Shown: one piece after another, positions 8,773 to 17,895 of the stretch
Position numbering within the stretch: position 1 is the first letter of the stretch
Layout of the letters: every line of letters begins with the position of its first letter
Assembly: GCF_000429965.1 (NCBI RefSeq)
Contig: NZ_AUCW01000012.1
Coordinates: 62,001 to 126,000 of the forward strand
Length of the DNA: 64,000 nt
Source of the DNA: Desulfogranum mediterraneum DSM 13871
Lineage (GTDB): Bacteria > Desulfobacterota > Desulfobulbia > Desulfobulbales > Desulfobulbaceae
Direction of reading: 5' to 3'
The notes under the pieces: model-generated
Databases searched by the model: none
The model's input: the letters and a program-made list of their open reading frames with translations, nothing else
Told to the model about the DNA's origin: nothing
Position numbers and translations under genes: made by a program

Positions 8773-9564
8773 TCATTGCAGCAGAAAGGCGCTCACCGCA
8801 TCCAGTTCACGCCTGGTTAGGGTGGTGCTGCCGCAGGAGTATTGTCGGCCCGGACGATATCCTTCCAGCAGAAAGCTGTCCGGGACCAGGATCGATTCCC
8901 GGATATAGGCCAGGGGCTCCATCCCCGCCTTCCGGCTCCCAGCCAGGCCGCTGATCTCAGTGAGATCAGGGCCAGTGGAGTGCGAACCCATCGCCTGATA
9001 GCGATGACAGCCGCTGCACTGTTCTTGAAAGACCCTGCTGCCGCGGGCGATCAGTTCCGGTTGGGGGCTCTGCTCTGGGGGGATTTCCAATGGCGGCAGG
9101 GTCACCTTTCCGCTGGCCGTGGCCTGCCAGTTGAGCACAAAGGCGGTCAGAGCCGCGACCTCATCACCGCGCAGGACCCCACCCAGACGCTGGTGCCAGG
9201 GAGGCATCACCGCGCTGCTGCCGTTGCCGGCATAGATGGGCCTGGTGCCCATCATCCGCCCATACTCGATGGTCGAGGCGACATATCGGCTGAGGGTGAA
9301 CTGCCAGCCGACCTCGGAGAGCCGCTTGAGGAAAAAATGGCGATCGCTCAAGGGAGGCCCCAACTGGCCGACCCCCTCCCCGCGGATGCCGTGGCACAGC
9401 CTGCAGTGGAGATGGTAGAGCTCGGCACCGGTTTCAATCGCTCTGCCCCGGTAGCCGGCAGCGGCCTGTTCCAGGCGGACGGACTCGCCGGGGCCGAGAT
9501 AGAGCAGCAGCGCGGCCAGCAGGAGGGTGGTGCCGAGGAGGACCTCCAGCAGAAACCTGGTCAT
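8773..9564 (-). CDS. Membrane-anchored diheme cytochrome c of the bc-type complex
   Basis: 263 residues: an N-terminal hydrophobic anchor or uncleaved signal (residues 5-23), then two CXXCH sites, CRLCHG and CSGCHR, in two cytochrome c domains. Its ATG overlaps the stop of the cytochrome b gene by 4 bp, so it is translationally coupled and likely fills the cytochrome c1/f position. In Desulfobacterota, bc complexes with multiheme c subunits replacing c1 are known; assignment to such a complex is from gene order. Confidence 0.88.
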   Translation of the reverse strand: MTRFLLEVLLGTTLLLAALLLYLGPGESVRLEQAAAGYRGRAIETGAELYHLHCRLCHGIRGEGVGQLGPPLSDRHFFLKRLSEVGWQFTLSRYVASTIEYGRMMGTRPIYAGNGSSAVMPPWHQRLGGVLRGDEVAALTAFVLNWQATASGKVTLPPLEIPPEQSPQPELIARGSRVFQEQCSGCHRYQAMGSHSTGPDLTEISGLAGSRKAGMEPLAYIRESILVPDSFLLEGYRPGRQYSCGSTTLTRRELDAVSAFLLQ

Positions 9565-11072
9565 GACGGCCCGGGATCGTGGTGATCGACAGCCGGCTCT
9601 TGACTCTGCCGCCGGTGCACGAAGAGACGCATCGTTTCACTCTTCAGGGGCCCCTGCCCTGCCTTGTTCCAACTAACACGCAGGGTTATCCGTTTGAGCT
9701 GATCCTGCCAGGGTTCAACGATCACGCTTCCCCGGGCGCTCCCCCCCTCTCCTGCCGTCACCTGGTTCCAGCCAGCTGCCGAGCCAAGCTGCTGTACAGC
9801 AGCGGAGAACTCGGTCAGGAACGCCAGGAACTCCGCGGGCAGGCCTGGGTCAAGCGGATCCCGGGTGCGATAGATCCCCGGGGGCAGCTGCCCGTAGCCC
9901 AGACGATGAAACACGCTCTGCCGCTCTTCCGGGGCAAAACGCCGCAGCAGGTTGGCCACCGGCCCGGTCTGCGGCCCACCGTGGCCCGGCAGGCCAAACT
10001 GGCTCAGGTAGAGCAGACCGGTGATCAGCAAACCGGCAAGACAGAGGGCGCCAGGCCGCTTCTCTCCGGGTACCCTGACGCTTCGATCCACCAGGGGGAG
10101 GACACACAGGAGCAGGGTCAGCAGGAGGAGAAGGGCAACACCCGGCAGCAGGCTGTCACCCAGCTTCAAGGCCCCCTGCAGCCAGAGGAAGAACCAGGGC
10201 GCGCTGGTGGTAGCCGGGGTGTGGTTGGGGTTGGCATGACTCTCCAGGGGGGCATCATAGCCCCAGAGCGCTGCTCCAATCAACAGGCTCAGCAGCAGCC
10301 AGGAGAGGGTGAGCTCTTGCAGGAAGAGGGTGGGAAAGAGGGGAACTTTCCCGGAACGGCTCCGGCTGGGGCGCTCCGACTCGCCAAGGGGACGAACCGG
10401 CGGCCGCCGTCTGAGCCGATAATAGTGGCTGCCCAGAAAGCCCAGCCCCATGATCGGAACCAGCAGCACATGGAGCAGGTAAAAACGGAGCAGGCCATCC
10501 TGACCGAGCTCGGCCCCACCCCGGAGCAGGGTGGCCAGCTGCTGGCCGATCAGGGGCAGGGAGCCCAGCAGGGCGGTGCCAATGGTAATGGCCCAGTAGG
10601 CCAGTTGATCCCAGGGCAGGAGGTAACCGCTGAAGGCCAGAACCAGGGTGGCCGCCAGCAGCCCCAGCCCGGAAAACCAGGGCGCCCGCCCGCTGCCCCT
10701 GTAGCCGCCCTTGATCAGGACCCAGAACATATGGAGGACCACCACTGCCACCAGAGATTCGCCCCCCAGGCGGTGGAGATCCCGCAGCAGCCAGCCGAAT
10801 GGGATCTCGGTCATCAGCCGGACCACAGAGCCATAGGCGGCCTCGCTGCTGGGCAGGTAATAACACATCAACAGCAACCCGCTGACCGTCTCCACCACCA
10901 GGAAGAATACCGCCGCAAAACCGAGGCCTAGGGTCTGGCCAAAGGCAACATCCTGCCGCTGGTAGTGGCTCGGACGGAGATGCGCCAGAAACCCCCTTGC
11001 CGAGCGGGAGCGGGCAGCAGACCTGCAGGGTCGGGCCTGGTCCTGGCGATGATGGAGAGTGGAAGCGCTCAT
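9561..11072 (-). CDS. Cytochrome b of a Rieske/cytochrome b (bc1/b6f-type) complex
   Basis: A 503-residue integral membrane protein. Residues 30-230 form the four-helix cytochrome b core. Helix B carries Gly and His in 'RDLHRLGGESLVAVVVLHM' and helix D carries the second His pair ('FYLLHVL' and 'GSHYY'), ligating two b hemes. The C-terminal half contains the 'subunit IV'-like helices, including a Qo-region PEW-equivalent 'TTSAPWFF' (P-W retained, E absent), and ends in a soluble extension of ~120 residues with no recognised fold. It follows the Rieske gene by 56 bp. Quinol oxidation with electron transfer to the Rieske cluster and the c hemes is family knowledge. Confidence 0.92.
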   Translation of the reverse strand: MSASTLHHRQDQARPCRSAARSRSARGFLAHLRPSHYQRQDVAFGQTLGLGFAAVFFLVVETVSGLLLMCYYLPSSEAAYGSVVRLMTEIPFGWLLRDLHRLGGESLVAVVVLHMFWVLIKGGYRGSGRAPWFSGLGLLAATLVLAFSGYLLPWDQLAYWAITIGTALLGSLPLIGQQLATLLRGGAELGQDGLLRFYLLHVLLVPIMGLGFLGSHYYRLRRRPPVRPLGESERPSRSRSGKVPLFPTLFLQELTLSWLLLSLLIGAALWGYDAPLESHANPNHTPATTSAPWFFLWLQGALKLGDSLLPGVALLLLLTLLLCVLPLVDRSVRVPGEKRPGALCLAGLLITGLLYLSQFGLPGHGGPQTGPVANLLRRFAPEERQSVFHRLGYGQLPPGIYRTRDPLDPGLPAEFLAFLTEFSAAVQQLGSAAGWNQVTAGEGGSARGSVIVEPWQDQLKRITLRVSWNKAGQGPLKSETMRLFVHRRQSQEPAVDHHDPGPS

Positions 11073-11128
11073 GGCGTGGCAGCTGATCTGGTAGGGAGCA
11101 TGGTCGTTGGCGTGATCGAGGGCCTGGT

Positions 11129-11824
11129 TCAGGAGGAGATCAGGCTGCCGGCTCGCTTCCTGGCGGTATCCACCTGGATGCGGATCAGCGGGCCTGCTCC
11201 GGCATCCTCCCCGGACTGTCCGGCCGGCGACTGCCGGAGCAGATCTGCTACCGGCAGGGGCTGCAGGGATCCTGCCCCTGCCTCCGGGGTCTCCCGGAGG
11301 AGCCGGCCCTCCTCGGCCAACAGCCGGACAGGGAACTGATCCAGGTTGCGCCGTGCCGGACCATTGAGCACCTCTCCGCTCCTGGTGAAGCGGGAACCGT
11401 GACAGGGGCAGACAAAGAGCTGCTGCTCCTGATCCCAGCTAAAGAGACACTCCAGGTGGGTGCAGGAGCTGTGCAGGGCAGAGAGGCCCTCTTCATTGTG
11501 GAGCAGCCAGAAGCGCCCCTGGGGAAAAGCCCGGGGTGCCGCGCCAGGGGAAGCGCTGCCCTCCAGGGTCCCGGCATCCACCAGGCCGCCAAAGGTGTTC
11601 TTGTGCACAGGAGGGCTGAGCAGAGCACGCAGCATGGCCCCCAGGCGACAGACAATCAGCCCGACCCCGAGCAAGACGCCCGAGAGGAGCAGCCCCCGCC
11701 TGGAGAGGGGAGCCGCCGCCTGCTCGCATTGCTGTCGCCGTTGATGTTGGTTGTGCCGTTGGTTGCGCAGAACGCGCTGCAGCGGAGCTCCGTCTGCAGC
11801 CGCTCTTGGTTGTGAGCTCTTCAT
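11129..11824 (-). CDS. Rieske 2Fe-2S protein
   Basis: 231 residues with a basic N-terminus, one membrane anchor (about residues 44-66) and a C-terminal Rieske domain. Ligand motifs are C-T-H-L ('SSCTHLECLF') and C-P-C-H-G-S ('FVCPCHGSRF'). The extra Cys after CTHL differs from the usual disulfide-Cys placement and is worth noting. It is the first gene of the operon with cytochrome b and two cytochromes c. The ATG lies directly after an AGAAGGG, closer than usual, so the true start may be slightly downstream. Confidence 0.92.
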   Translation of the reverse strand: MKSSQPRAAADGAPLQRVLRNQRHNQHQRRQQCEQAAAPLSRRGLLLSGVLLGVGLIVCRLGAMLRALLSPPVHKNTFGGLVDAGTLEGSASPGAAPRAFPQGRFWLLHNEEGLSALHSSCTHLECLFSWDQEQQLFVCPCHGSRFTRSGEVLNGPARRNLDQFPVRLLAEEGRLLRETPEAGAGSLQPLPVADLLRQSPAGQSGEDAGAGPLIRIQVDTARKRAGSLISS

Positions 11825-12162
11825 CCCTTCTATTGACCCGACCCGGGTTAGGACCTGGTTAGGTTTGGGTCAGGAAAGCTTAAGGCTTCTCTGCCTTCGG
11901 AAAGGGGAGGGGAAAGCTGCGAATAGGGGGTAAAGGACGCAGGGAGCCGCTGTTGAGTTTAAGGCTTGCAGTACTTAGAGTGAACAAGATCCAGGAGAAA
12001 CAGTGAGCTCAACCTTGAATCGACACCTCTCCTCTTTCAAAAAGAGCAGCAAAGAGCAAGCCGACGACACCATCGGGATCGGAATTACCCGGAATCCAAA
12101 CCCTTAGCTGAAAAAACCAAGAATCATCAATCACAACCATCACAACCTTTGGCAACAACGAA
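11825..12162. other. Divergent promoter gap
   Basis: About 340 bp between the minus-strand Rieske operon and the plus-strand GH-like gene. GC drops toward the right side. No repeat, RNA gene or clear promoter pair was seen. Confidence 0.35.
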
Positions 12163-13212
12163 ATGAGAAAGACAACTCGAAGAGAGGCATTATGGTTGTC
12201 AGGCTGTTTTTTTGCGGGTGCGCTGTTGTTATCTTTTCCCATGCCCGAAATTTGCCGGGCAAACGTGTTGGAGATCCCCCTGAGAGGTATTTATGTGCCC
12301 GGCTGGAAGGGCGTGAACAAATCTCGTATCGATACGCTACGGGCATTCCTGGTGCAGAATCATCTTAACACCCTAATGATTGATCTGAAAAATGCCCATG
12401 GCGAACTTTTTTATCGTCCTGCATCTGCTCTGGCAAAACGAATTGGGGCCCAGGTTACAACCAGAGAAGGACAAATCCGTTTCCTGGATATGGATTACCT
12501 GCTGCAAGCAGCAAAAAAATATAACTTTCGACTGATTGCGCGTCATGTTCTCTTTGTGGACAGCATCTTGTACAGGAATGTACCGGAATATCGATTGACC
12601 AGGGGAAGAAAGCAACACTGGGTCGATATGGTCAATCAGGCAGTGGTGGATTACAACCTGGAGCTTCTGGATCAGGAAGCAAGCTTGGGTTTTGATGAGA
12701 TCGTTCTTGATTATGTACGGTTCCCGGATCTTCCCGGGTTTGGCTCGGAAAAGGGACGCAGTGACACCATAGATGCTATTGTTCAATCTGTGAAAGCTGT
12801 TCTGAAAGGTACCAAGATAAAACTTGGCATTCAGATTTTTGGCTATTCCGCCTGGGACCATCATCGCTCCAATGTAGGCCAAAGAATCGAATCCCTTCAA
12901 TTCCATACGGATAGTATCTATCCCATGCTCTATCCATCCCATTTCTTTGCAGGCTCATTGGGTTTTTCCAATCCCAACAGGCATCCATTTGAGATCATTG
13001 GCCAGGGCTATCAGGCAGCCCTTTCGAAAATAGAGACCGACTGCACCATTATCCCAATGATTCAAGGCTTTTCCTACTCTGCGGAAGATATAAGGCAACA
13101 AATTTTAGCTGTTCAGAAACACCATATGCCGGGCTTTGTTTCCTGGAACCCCTCTGGTGACCAACGTCGATTAGCCCAGGCAATGAAGAAGATGCAGGAT
13201 CTGGCGGAATAG
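12163..13212 (+). CDS. Exported putative glycoside-hydrolase-like protein (DUF4015-type)
   Basis: 349 residues with an N-terminal signal (twin Arg at residues 6-7, hydrophobic core, then 'CRANVLEIPLRG'). The body resembles the putative glycosyl hydrolase domain DUF4015: 'GIYVPGWKG' at the first strand, 'NTLMIDLKNAHGE', 'FDEIVLDYVRFPD' and 'SIYPMLYPSHF' are typical of this TIM-barrel family, with acidic residues at strand ends. The substrate is unknown. Base composition is clearly more AT-rich than both neighbours, suggesting a different history. The ribosome site is weak. Family assignment is moderately sure; catalytic activity is not shown. Confidence 0.7.
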   Translation: MRKTTRREALWLSGCFFAGALLLSFPMPEICRANVLEIPLRGIYVPGWKGVNKSRIDTLRAFLVQNHLNTLMIDLKNAHGELFYRPASALAKRIGAQVTTREGQIRFLDMDYLLQAAKKYNFRLIARHVLFVDSILYRNVPEYRLTRGRKQHWVDMVNQAVVDYNLELLDQEASLGFDEIVLDYVRFPDLPGFGSEKGRSDTIDAIVQSVKAVLKGTKIKLGIQIFGYSAWDHHRSNVGQRIESLQFHTDSIYPMLYPSHFFAGSLGFSNPNRHPFEIIGQGYQAALSKIETDCTIIPMIQGFSYSAEDIRQQILAVQKHHMPGFVSWNPSGDQRRLAQAMKKMQDLAE

Positions 13213-13330
13213 GTCGTTAAAAAGAGAGCTTAAAGAACTCCCCCCAATTTCATGGCGGTGGCCTGAAATCAAGTTTAGCGTCCGCGCCGTTCTGCTTCCT
13301 CCTGTTCTACTTCCTCAAGGGCGGGGGGGG

Positions 13331-13385
13331 GGTGCCATGAAAGAATTGATTTTCGATCAAGGCCCAGGCGCGCGATAAGCGCGAT
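13331..13385 (+). repeat. Fragment of the 140-bp dispersed repeat
   Basis: GGTGCCATGAAAGAATTGATTT, then CGATCAAGGCCC and AGGCGCGCGATAA, match the left 45-50 bp of the full copies (GGCACCTTGAAAAATGAG..., CGATCAAGG, GGCGCGCGAT). The right part is absent. It lies in the 13213-13566 gap, which holds nothing else recognisable. Confidence 0.6.
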
Positions 13386-13566
13386 AAACAAGGTGCTCCC
13401 CCCAGCGCTGCCTGGCCGCTTTAAAGCCACCGTATCGGCTTGATTGCCAGAGGTTGACACCGCGCAATTCGCCCACTTCTCGAGAGCAGGCAAGAGAAGG
13501 CTTGCCCCCTAAACAGAGTTTCACCCTGAACCGCCCCTTGTTTTTTCCTGAATAATTGCAAGAACA

Positions 13567-16083
13567 TTGACAGAGAGCATGCTCTCTTGTATCTCCCATG
13601 GAGTACCTTTGCCCAGGACTGCACTCAGCCCGGTCCCAAGAACCTTTCTGCCAAGGAGCTGTATCTTGAGCACTGTCACCTCCTTCACTGCCTGGTCTAT
13701 CATCAGGCGCATCGGCCAATCCTGTTCCCTGCTCCGCCACCCCCTCTGTCTGGCGCTGGCCCTGGCCCTTGCCCTCTGCTGCCCCTACCTGCTGGTATTC
13801 GATGGCGACCTGCTCCAACAGCGCCTGATCAGCGCGGTGCTCTACAGCTCCACCCTGGTGGCCCTGGCCTGGCTGCTGGGAGCCGGCAGGTTGGCAGCGC
13901 TCCTCCTGAGCAGCCTCACCCTGCTCTACACCTTTTCATCCTACTGTGAGATCGGCAATTACCTGGTCAAGGGCGACACCTTTCACAACGAATTCTGGCT
14001 CTTTGCCGATCAGCACGGGCTCCTCCTCTCCTTACAGACCGCCCCCCTGCTGGCCAGCCTGGGCCTGATGCTGCCGCTGCTTATAGGGGCAGGGGTTTTC
14101 CTGACAGTGCAGGAGATGGCGCTCCCCTGGAAATCAGCTCCCAAGGTGGTTCTGCTGACCACTGCCCTGCTGATCGTGGCTGCCGGACTCTGGGCCAACC
14201 TGCGCTACGCCTCCATCGCTGAGATGGCCCGTTCCTACGCCGCCTTCACCGAGATGACCGGCGAAGCCGCCCAGGCCCGCTACCTGAGAAGCATACCCGG
14301 CCGTGGGCAGATCAGGGCAAAACCGGGAAAAAACATCCTCCACATCGTCCTGGAATCCTTTGGCGATATCTATACGGATAACAAGCGATTCCCAGGGCTC
14401 GCCCCCCACCTTGCCGGCTATAAAAAGCAAGGCCTCTCAGCAGCCAAGATGGTGCAGACCCCGAACCAGGCCAACAGCTACATGGGCCATTTTGTCACCG
14501 AATTCGGCCGCTACTACTTCATCAACCCGGAGGCAGCGGAACAGGAGGCAGGCCTGGGCTATGTGCTCCACCGTGCAGGCTATAGGAACCTCTTTCTTCG
14601 GGGGGCCGGGCCGGATATGGCCGGCCCCTTCAGCTGGCTCTACTCTCCGGACCACGGCTACGAGTCCTTTATCGCCAGCCATATTCTGGAAAAAAAGTAT
14701 GATCCTGCCACGGTCAGCGGCTTTGGCTTCTCCGATGAGACCCTCTTTGCCGAGGCACTGAGCCTCTACCGGCAACTGATCCAAGGGCAGAAACCCTTCA
14801 TGCTCACCCTCTTCACCCTGGATATGCACGGCTTTCCCCAGGGCATCTCAGAGATCTGTAAACAACCCCCCCCCTACAGCGGTCCGTTCCAGGACGACGC
14901 CATGGTCCAGGCCGCCCGCTGCACCGATAGCCTGGTCGGGGACTTTCTTCAGCACATTGCCCAGCTGCCCAGGTATGAAGAGCTCCTGATCGTCCTCCAT
15001 GCCGACCATGTCCAACACAACCTCACCCCTGCGATCATGCCGGACAGCCGGAAAATATACAGCGTGATCATGGGAGCCGGAGTAGCCCCCTTTCAGCAGA
15101 AACAGGAAACCCACCTGATGGATATCGCCCCCACAGTACTCTCCCTTGCCGGGGTTACGAGCAATGCCCGCTTTTACGCCGGTGACGACTTCTCTGTCCC
15201 GATGACAAGAGCAGCCATCCTGGACCAGGAGCTTGAGGCAGAGCGCTACAGTAACGACGAATCACTCAAGAAATTTTCCAGGATCAAAGCACCGCCGCTT
15301 GAGCAGTTCGACCGGGACAGCCTCCACCATTTTCAGGATGATCAGCTCGATCTCACCTTTGCAAAACTGGATGGCCCGATCTTCAGCTCGCTCTTACTCT
15401 ATCTCACCGACAGAGGGGGCGGCAGCCGCTCCAATCCGCCTATTTTCGTGCTCTACCCGGTGGGAGAGCATACCCCGAAACTCTTTCTCCCCTACAAGGG
15501 GATTATCATGGAAAAGAACGGCAAGGCGCGCTACACCACAGGAGTTTCCCTGGGGGTGGCATCTCGCTGGAAGGGGGTCATTCTCGAAGAGCTGACCAGT
15601 GGGGCCCGCTGGAGGATAGGCTTTGCCGATCAGACCATGGTCTCGCTTGCCTCTCCTCCCCTCTCCAGCAGGCAACAACTCAGCAGGCAGCAACTCTCCC
15701 GGCAGCCCATCTTTGAGACCACCGGCGCAGCTGCCTTCAAGGAGATGAGTCAGATGGAGGCAATCGGCAACAACCAGCTCAAGGTCTTGGCCGGCGACGC
15801 CCGGATGTATCTTGAGCTGCCCCTCTCCAGGAAGACGCCACACCTGGTGGTGATGGAGATCACCGCCCCCCAGGACGATGTTGCCAAACTCTACTACGAG
15901 TTAAACGGTGACTCCTATTCTGAACTGAACGCGAGTAGCGGCTTACTGAAACAGGGAAAGAACCGGGTCCAATTCTTCCTCCCCAGAGGCTCCTATGGAG
16001 AGCGCTTCAGGTTTGATATCGGCGAGAAGACGGGCACCTTCACCCTCTCCTCGTGCAGGATATATGCCCTTCCCTCCCCCTAA
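13567..16083 (+). CDS. Membrane alkaline-phosphatase-superfamily enzyme (LtaS/MdoB-like sulfatase fold)
   Basis: Up to 838 residues: several N-terminal membrane helices (about residues 55-215), then an extracellular sulfatase/phosphoglycerol-transferase domain. Visible motifs are 'NILHIVLESFGDIY' (metal-binding Glu), 'PNQANSYMGHFVTEFG' (position of the Ser/Thr nucleophile), 'FMLTLFTLDMHG', 'LLIVLHADHVQHN' (metal-binding Asp/His) and 'MDIAPTVLSLAGV'. A C-terminal extension of ~230 residues follows the catalytic domain. The true start is probably downstream of the listed ATG, because the first ~50 residues look non-coding. Likely role: transfer or hydrolysis of phospho- or sulfo-groups on envelope glycans or lipids. 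The substrate is unknown. Confidence 0.75.
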   Translation: MTESMLSCISHGVPLPRTALSPVPRTFLPRSCILSTVTSFTAWSIIRRIGQSCSLLRHPLCLALALALALCCPYLLVFDGDLLQQRLISAVLYSSTLVALAWLLGAGRLAALLLSSLTLLYTFSSYCEIGNYLVKGDTFHNEFWLFADQHGLLLSLQTAPLLASLGLMLPLLIGAGVFLTVQEMALPWKSAPKVVLLTTALLIVAAGLWANLRYASIAEMARSYAAFTEMTGEAAQARYLRSIPGRGQIRAKPGKNILHIVLESFGDIYTDNKRFPGLAPHLAGYKKQGLSAAKMVQTPNQANSYMGHFVTEFGRYYFINPEAAEQEAGLGYVLHRAGYRNLFLRGAGPDMAGPFSWLYSPDHGYESFIASHILEKKYDPATVSGFGFSDETLFAEALSLYRQLIQGQKPFMLTLFTLDMHGFPQGISEICKQPPPYSGPFQDDAMVQAARCTDSLVGDFLQHIAQLPRYEELLIVLHADHVQHNLTPAIMPDSRKIYSVIMGAGVAPFQQKQETHLMDIAPTVLSLAGVTSNARFYAGDDFSVPMTRAAILDQELEAERYSNDESLKKFSRIKAPPLEQFDRDSLHHFQDDQLDLTFAKLDGPIFSSLLLYLTDRGGGSRSNPPIFVLYPVGEHTPKLFLPYKGIIMEKNGKARYTTGVSLGVASRWKGVILEELTSGARWRIGFADQTMVSLASPPLSSRQQLSRQQLSRQPIFETTGAAAFKEMSQMEAIGNNQLKVLAGDARMYLELPLSRKTPHLVVMEITAPQDDVAKLYYELNGDSYSELNASSGLLKQGKNRVQFFLPRGSYGERFRFDIGEKTGTFTLSSCRIYALPSP

Positions 16084-16271
16084 AAGAGCGTGTAATTCAA
16101 AACTCCCGCCAGGTGATCCTGCTACAGGAGAGTGGAGTTACGGTTAAGCCACCTGTCTTTCTTTCCACCATTCCCGCTCACAGATAAACGGCACTGAGAA
16201 AAATGGCTGGCCTAAACGGTCCAGCCAAGGCTCGGGGTCATGGGACCGTTGCCGCCCCCCTTCCCCGGGCT

Positions 16272-16592
16272 TTACTCTGCCTGCAGATACGAGCAGCAGT
16301 AGTCAGTCACCTCCCTGACCTGGAGCTTGAAGCTGGAGTCGGCAGGTACTGCAAAGGATGCTCCGGCCTTGATGGCTTGCCATCCCTCTGCACCGGGCAG
16401 CAAGACCTCAAGATCACCTGAGAGTATTTCAATCCTTTCTTTCTCAGCAGTGCTGAATTCATACTCCCCGGGAAGCATGACGCCCAGGGTTTTACGGGAA
16501 CCATCGGCAAAGAGAACCGTTCTGCTGGTGACCTTACCCTCAAAATATATACTCGCTTCTTTAACAATGGTGACTCCGCTGAACTCTGACAT
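16272..16592 (-). CDS. ppnP: Pyrimidine/purine nucleoside phosphorylase PpnP (DUF1255)
   Basis: A 106-residue single cupin-like domain matching PpnP/YaiE over its full length: 'ANIYFEGKVTSRTV'-like start (here 'ASIYFEGKVTSRTV'), 'GVMLPGEYEFSTAEKE', 'IEILSGDLEVLLPG' and the C-terminal 'VTDYCCSYL'. PpnP phosphorolyses nucleosides to free base and ribose-1-phosphate. AAAGGAGAGG lies just upstream of the ATG. It is a monocistronic minus-strand gene. Confidence 0.92.
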   Translation of the reverse strand: MSEFSGVTIVKEASIYFEGKVTSRTVLFADGSRKTLGVMLPGEYEFSTAEKERIEILSGDLEVLLPGAEGWQAIKAGASFAVPADSSFKLQVREVTDYCCSYLQAE

Positions 16593-16738
16593 GGACCTCT
16601 CCTTTATATATTTTCATTGTTGTAACAAGACATTATGACATCTATTCAGTCCGCCGACCCAAAGCAATGCGGCCCGGGGCGGACAGGCAGGATGACGGGA
16701 CGGTACAGCCGATTTTCGAGTTGCTCCACCAGGGCCGC

Positions 16739-17086
16739 CTATGCAGTGGGATGCAGTCGTAGCCAGCTCACCAATAACAGTAAGACAAGGCAGAACCAAC
16801 TCAACGTCGAGACCACCAGGGTAGGTATCAGGCGCAATCTGGCGCTGAAGTAATGGACCGCAAAGAGACAGGCTGCATAGGGGAGCAGGGAATAGAGGCC
16901 AAAGAGCGCGGTGACCCTCAGATCGGCTACGGTTCGCTCGCTTCCAACGATATAGTGGCCAATGAGGGCAAAGGTGGGAAACAGGGGGACCAGGCCTGCA
17001 ACGAAGAAGCTCCTGCTCTTGGAAAGCAGGGCTATCCCCAGGAAAGCAACTGCTCCAAGGGCGCATTTTACAAACAAAGACAACAT
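16739..17086 (-). CDS. GlpM-family inner membrane protein
   Basis: 115 residues with four predicted membrane helices. The sequence 'SRSFFVAGLVPLFPTFALI' followed by 'HYIVGSER' is the signature of the GlpM/YdgC family, as is the 'YFSARLRL' loop. Function is poorly known (named from an alginate/glycerol phenotype in Pseudomonas). It precedes ppnP on the same strand with a 146-bp gap. The region 17087-17390 upstream has no convincing gene. Confidence 0.8.
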   Translation of the reverse strand: MLSLFVKCALGAVAFLGIALLSKSRSFFVAGLVPLFPTFALIGHYIVGSERTVADLRVTALFGLYSLLPYAACLFAVHYFSARLRLIPTLVVSTLSWFCLVLLLLVSWLRLHPTA

Positions 17087-17390
17087 CTTCCCGACTCCTC
17101 GATGTTGGATCTGGATCTGATCTTTGAGCCCACCTTAATAACCAAATCCACACCAAACGTCGAGAAGGACAGCCGTGAACGGTAACAAAATCATTCAATT
17201 GGGCCTTGACCGAGAGGATCCCCTGAAGATTACTGGACAAGCCCCGGACACCGAAAAGCAGCCTCATGAATTGCGCCTAACCGTGCAGGCTGACAGGGGC
17301 ACAAAATTTCCGTGTCCGAGCTATGCTAAGGTATGTAACGCCCGCGAATTCCAAGAGATGACGTGGAGCCACCTGGATTTATTACTGTAG

Positions 17391-17530
17391 GCTACCTTGA
17401 AAAATTAGATTTTTCGATCAAGGTCAAGGCGCGCGATAAATTTTCCCGCAGGTATATGTTGGATAATCCGAGGATAAAACTTTGAGTGCAACGCCGAGAT
17501 TGGAAGGAAAAGTAATCTTTCAAGGTGGCC
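17391..17530 (+). repeat. Full copy of the 140-bp dispersed repeat
   Basis: Terminal inverted repeats GCTACCTTGAAA at the left and TTTCAAGGTGGCC at the right bound 140 bp. The interior shares 'TTTTTCGATCAAGGT', 'AAGGCGCGCGATA', 'GAGGATAAAA', 'TTGAGTGCAACGCC' and 'AGATTGGAAG' with the 54444 copy in the same order. Flanks CTGTAG on the left and CTGTAG on the right of the element are identical, which may be a target-site duplication. Confidence 0.85.
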
Positions 17531-17670
17531 TGTAGATTGGTTTCATGCTGTCCAGTTGATGACCAAGGCGCTGGACCAGCTAAGACGACCACCCCAGAGC
17601 CTGAGCTTGCCGGTCGTCCTTTCCCCCTGCCCTGGCCTGCCTGCCCCCCTCTCCGCCTCACTCCGCCAGC

Positions 17671-17727
17671 GTTCCACCCTGCGGAACGTTTTGGAACAAT
17701 GTTCCGCAAACGTTCCACGCATGTTCC
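17671..17727 (+). promoter_or_regulatory. Array of six GTTCC/GGAAC half-sites upstream of the signalling block
   Basis: GTTCC at 17671, GGAAC at 17683 and 17693, GTTCC at 17701, 17712 and 17723; spacings are 12, 10, 8, 11 and 11 bp, close to one helical turn. The central part forms a long, nearly perfect inverted repeat (GGAACGTTTTGGAAC, then AAT, then GTTCCGCAAACGTTCC). A further GGAAC occurs at 17847. It lies ~170-220 bp upstream of the start of the kinase-like/receiver gene, so it is a candidate operator or upstream activator site. The cognate regulator is unknown. Confidence 0.5.
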
Positions 17728-17895
17728 ATCGCCAATCGCCCCATGGAAGGAAAAACCTCGCTACAACCTTAAGATAACAGCAAATAAAAATAAAAAACAA
17801 AACAGGCACATCAAGTGCTTTGTATTTGATCATCAATAAAAATAATGGAACGCTGCCCTAAAAGGCAGCTCCACAACCATCATTTGGAGATAACG

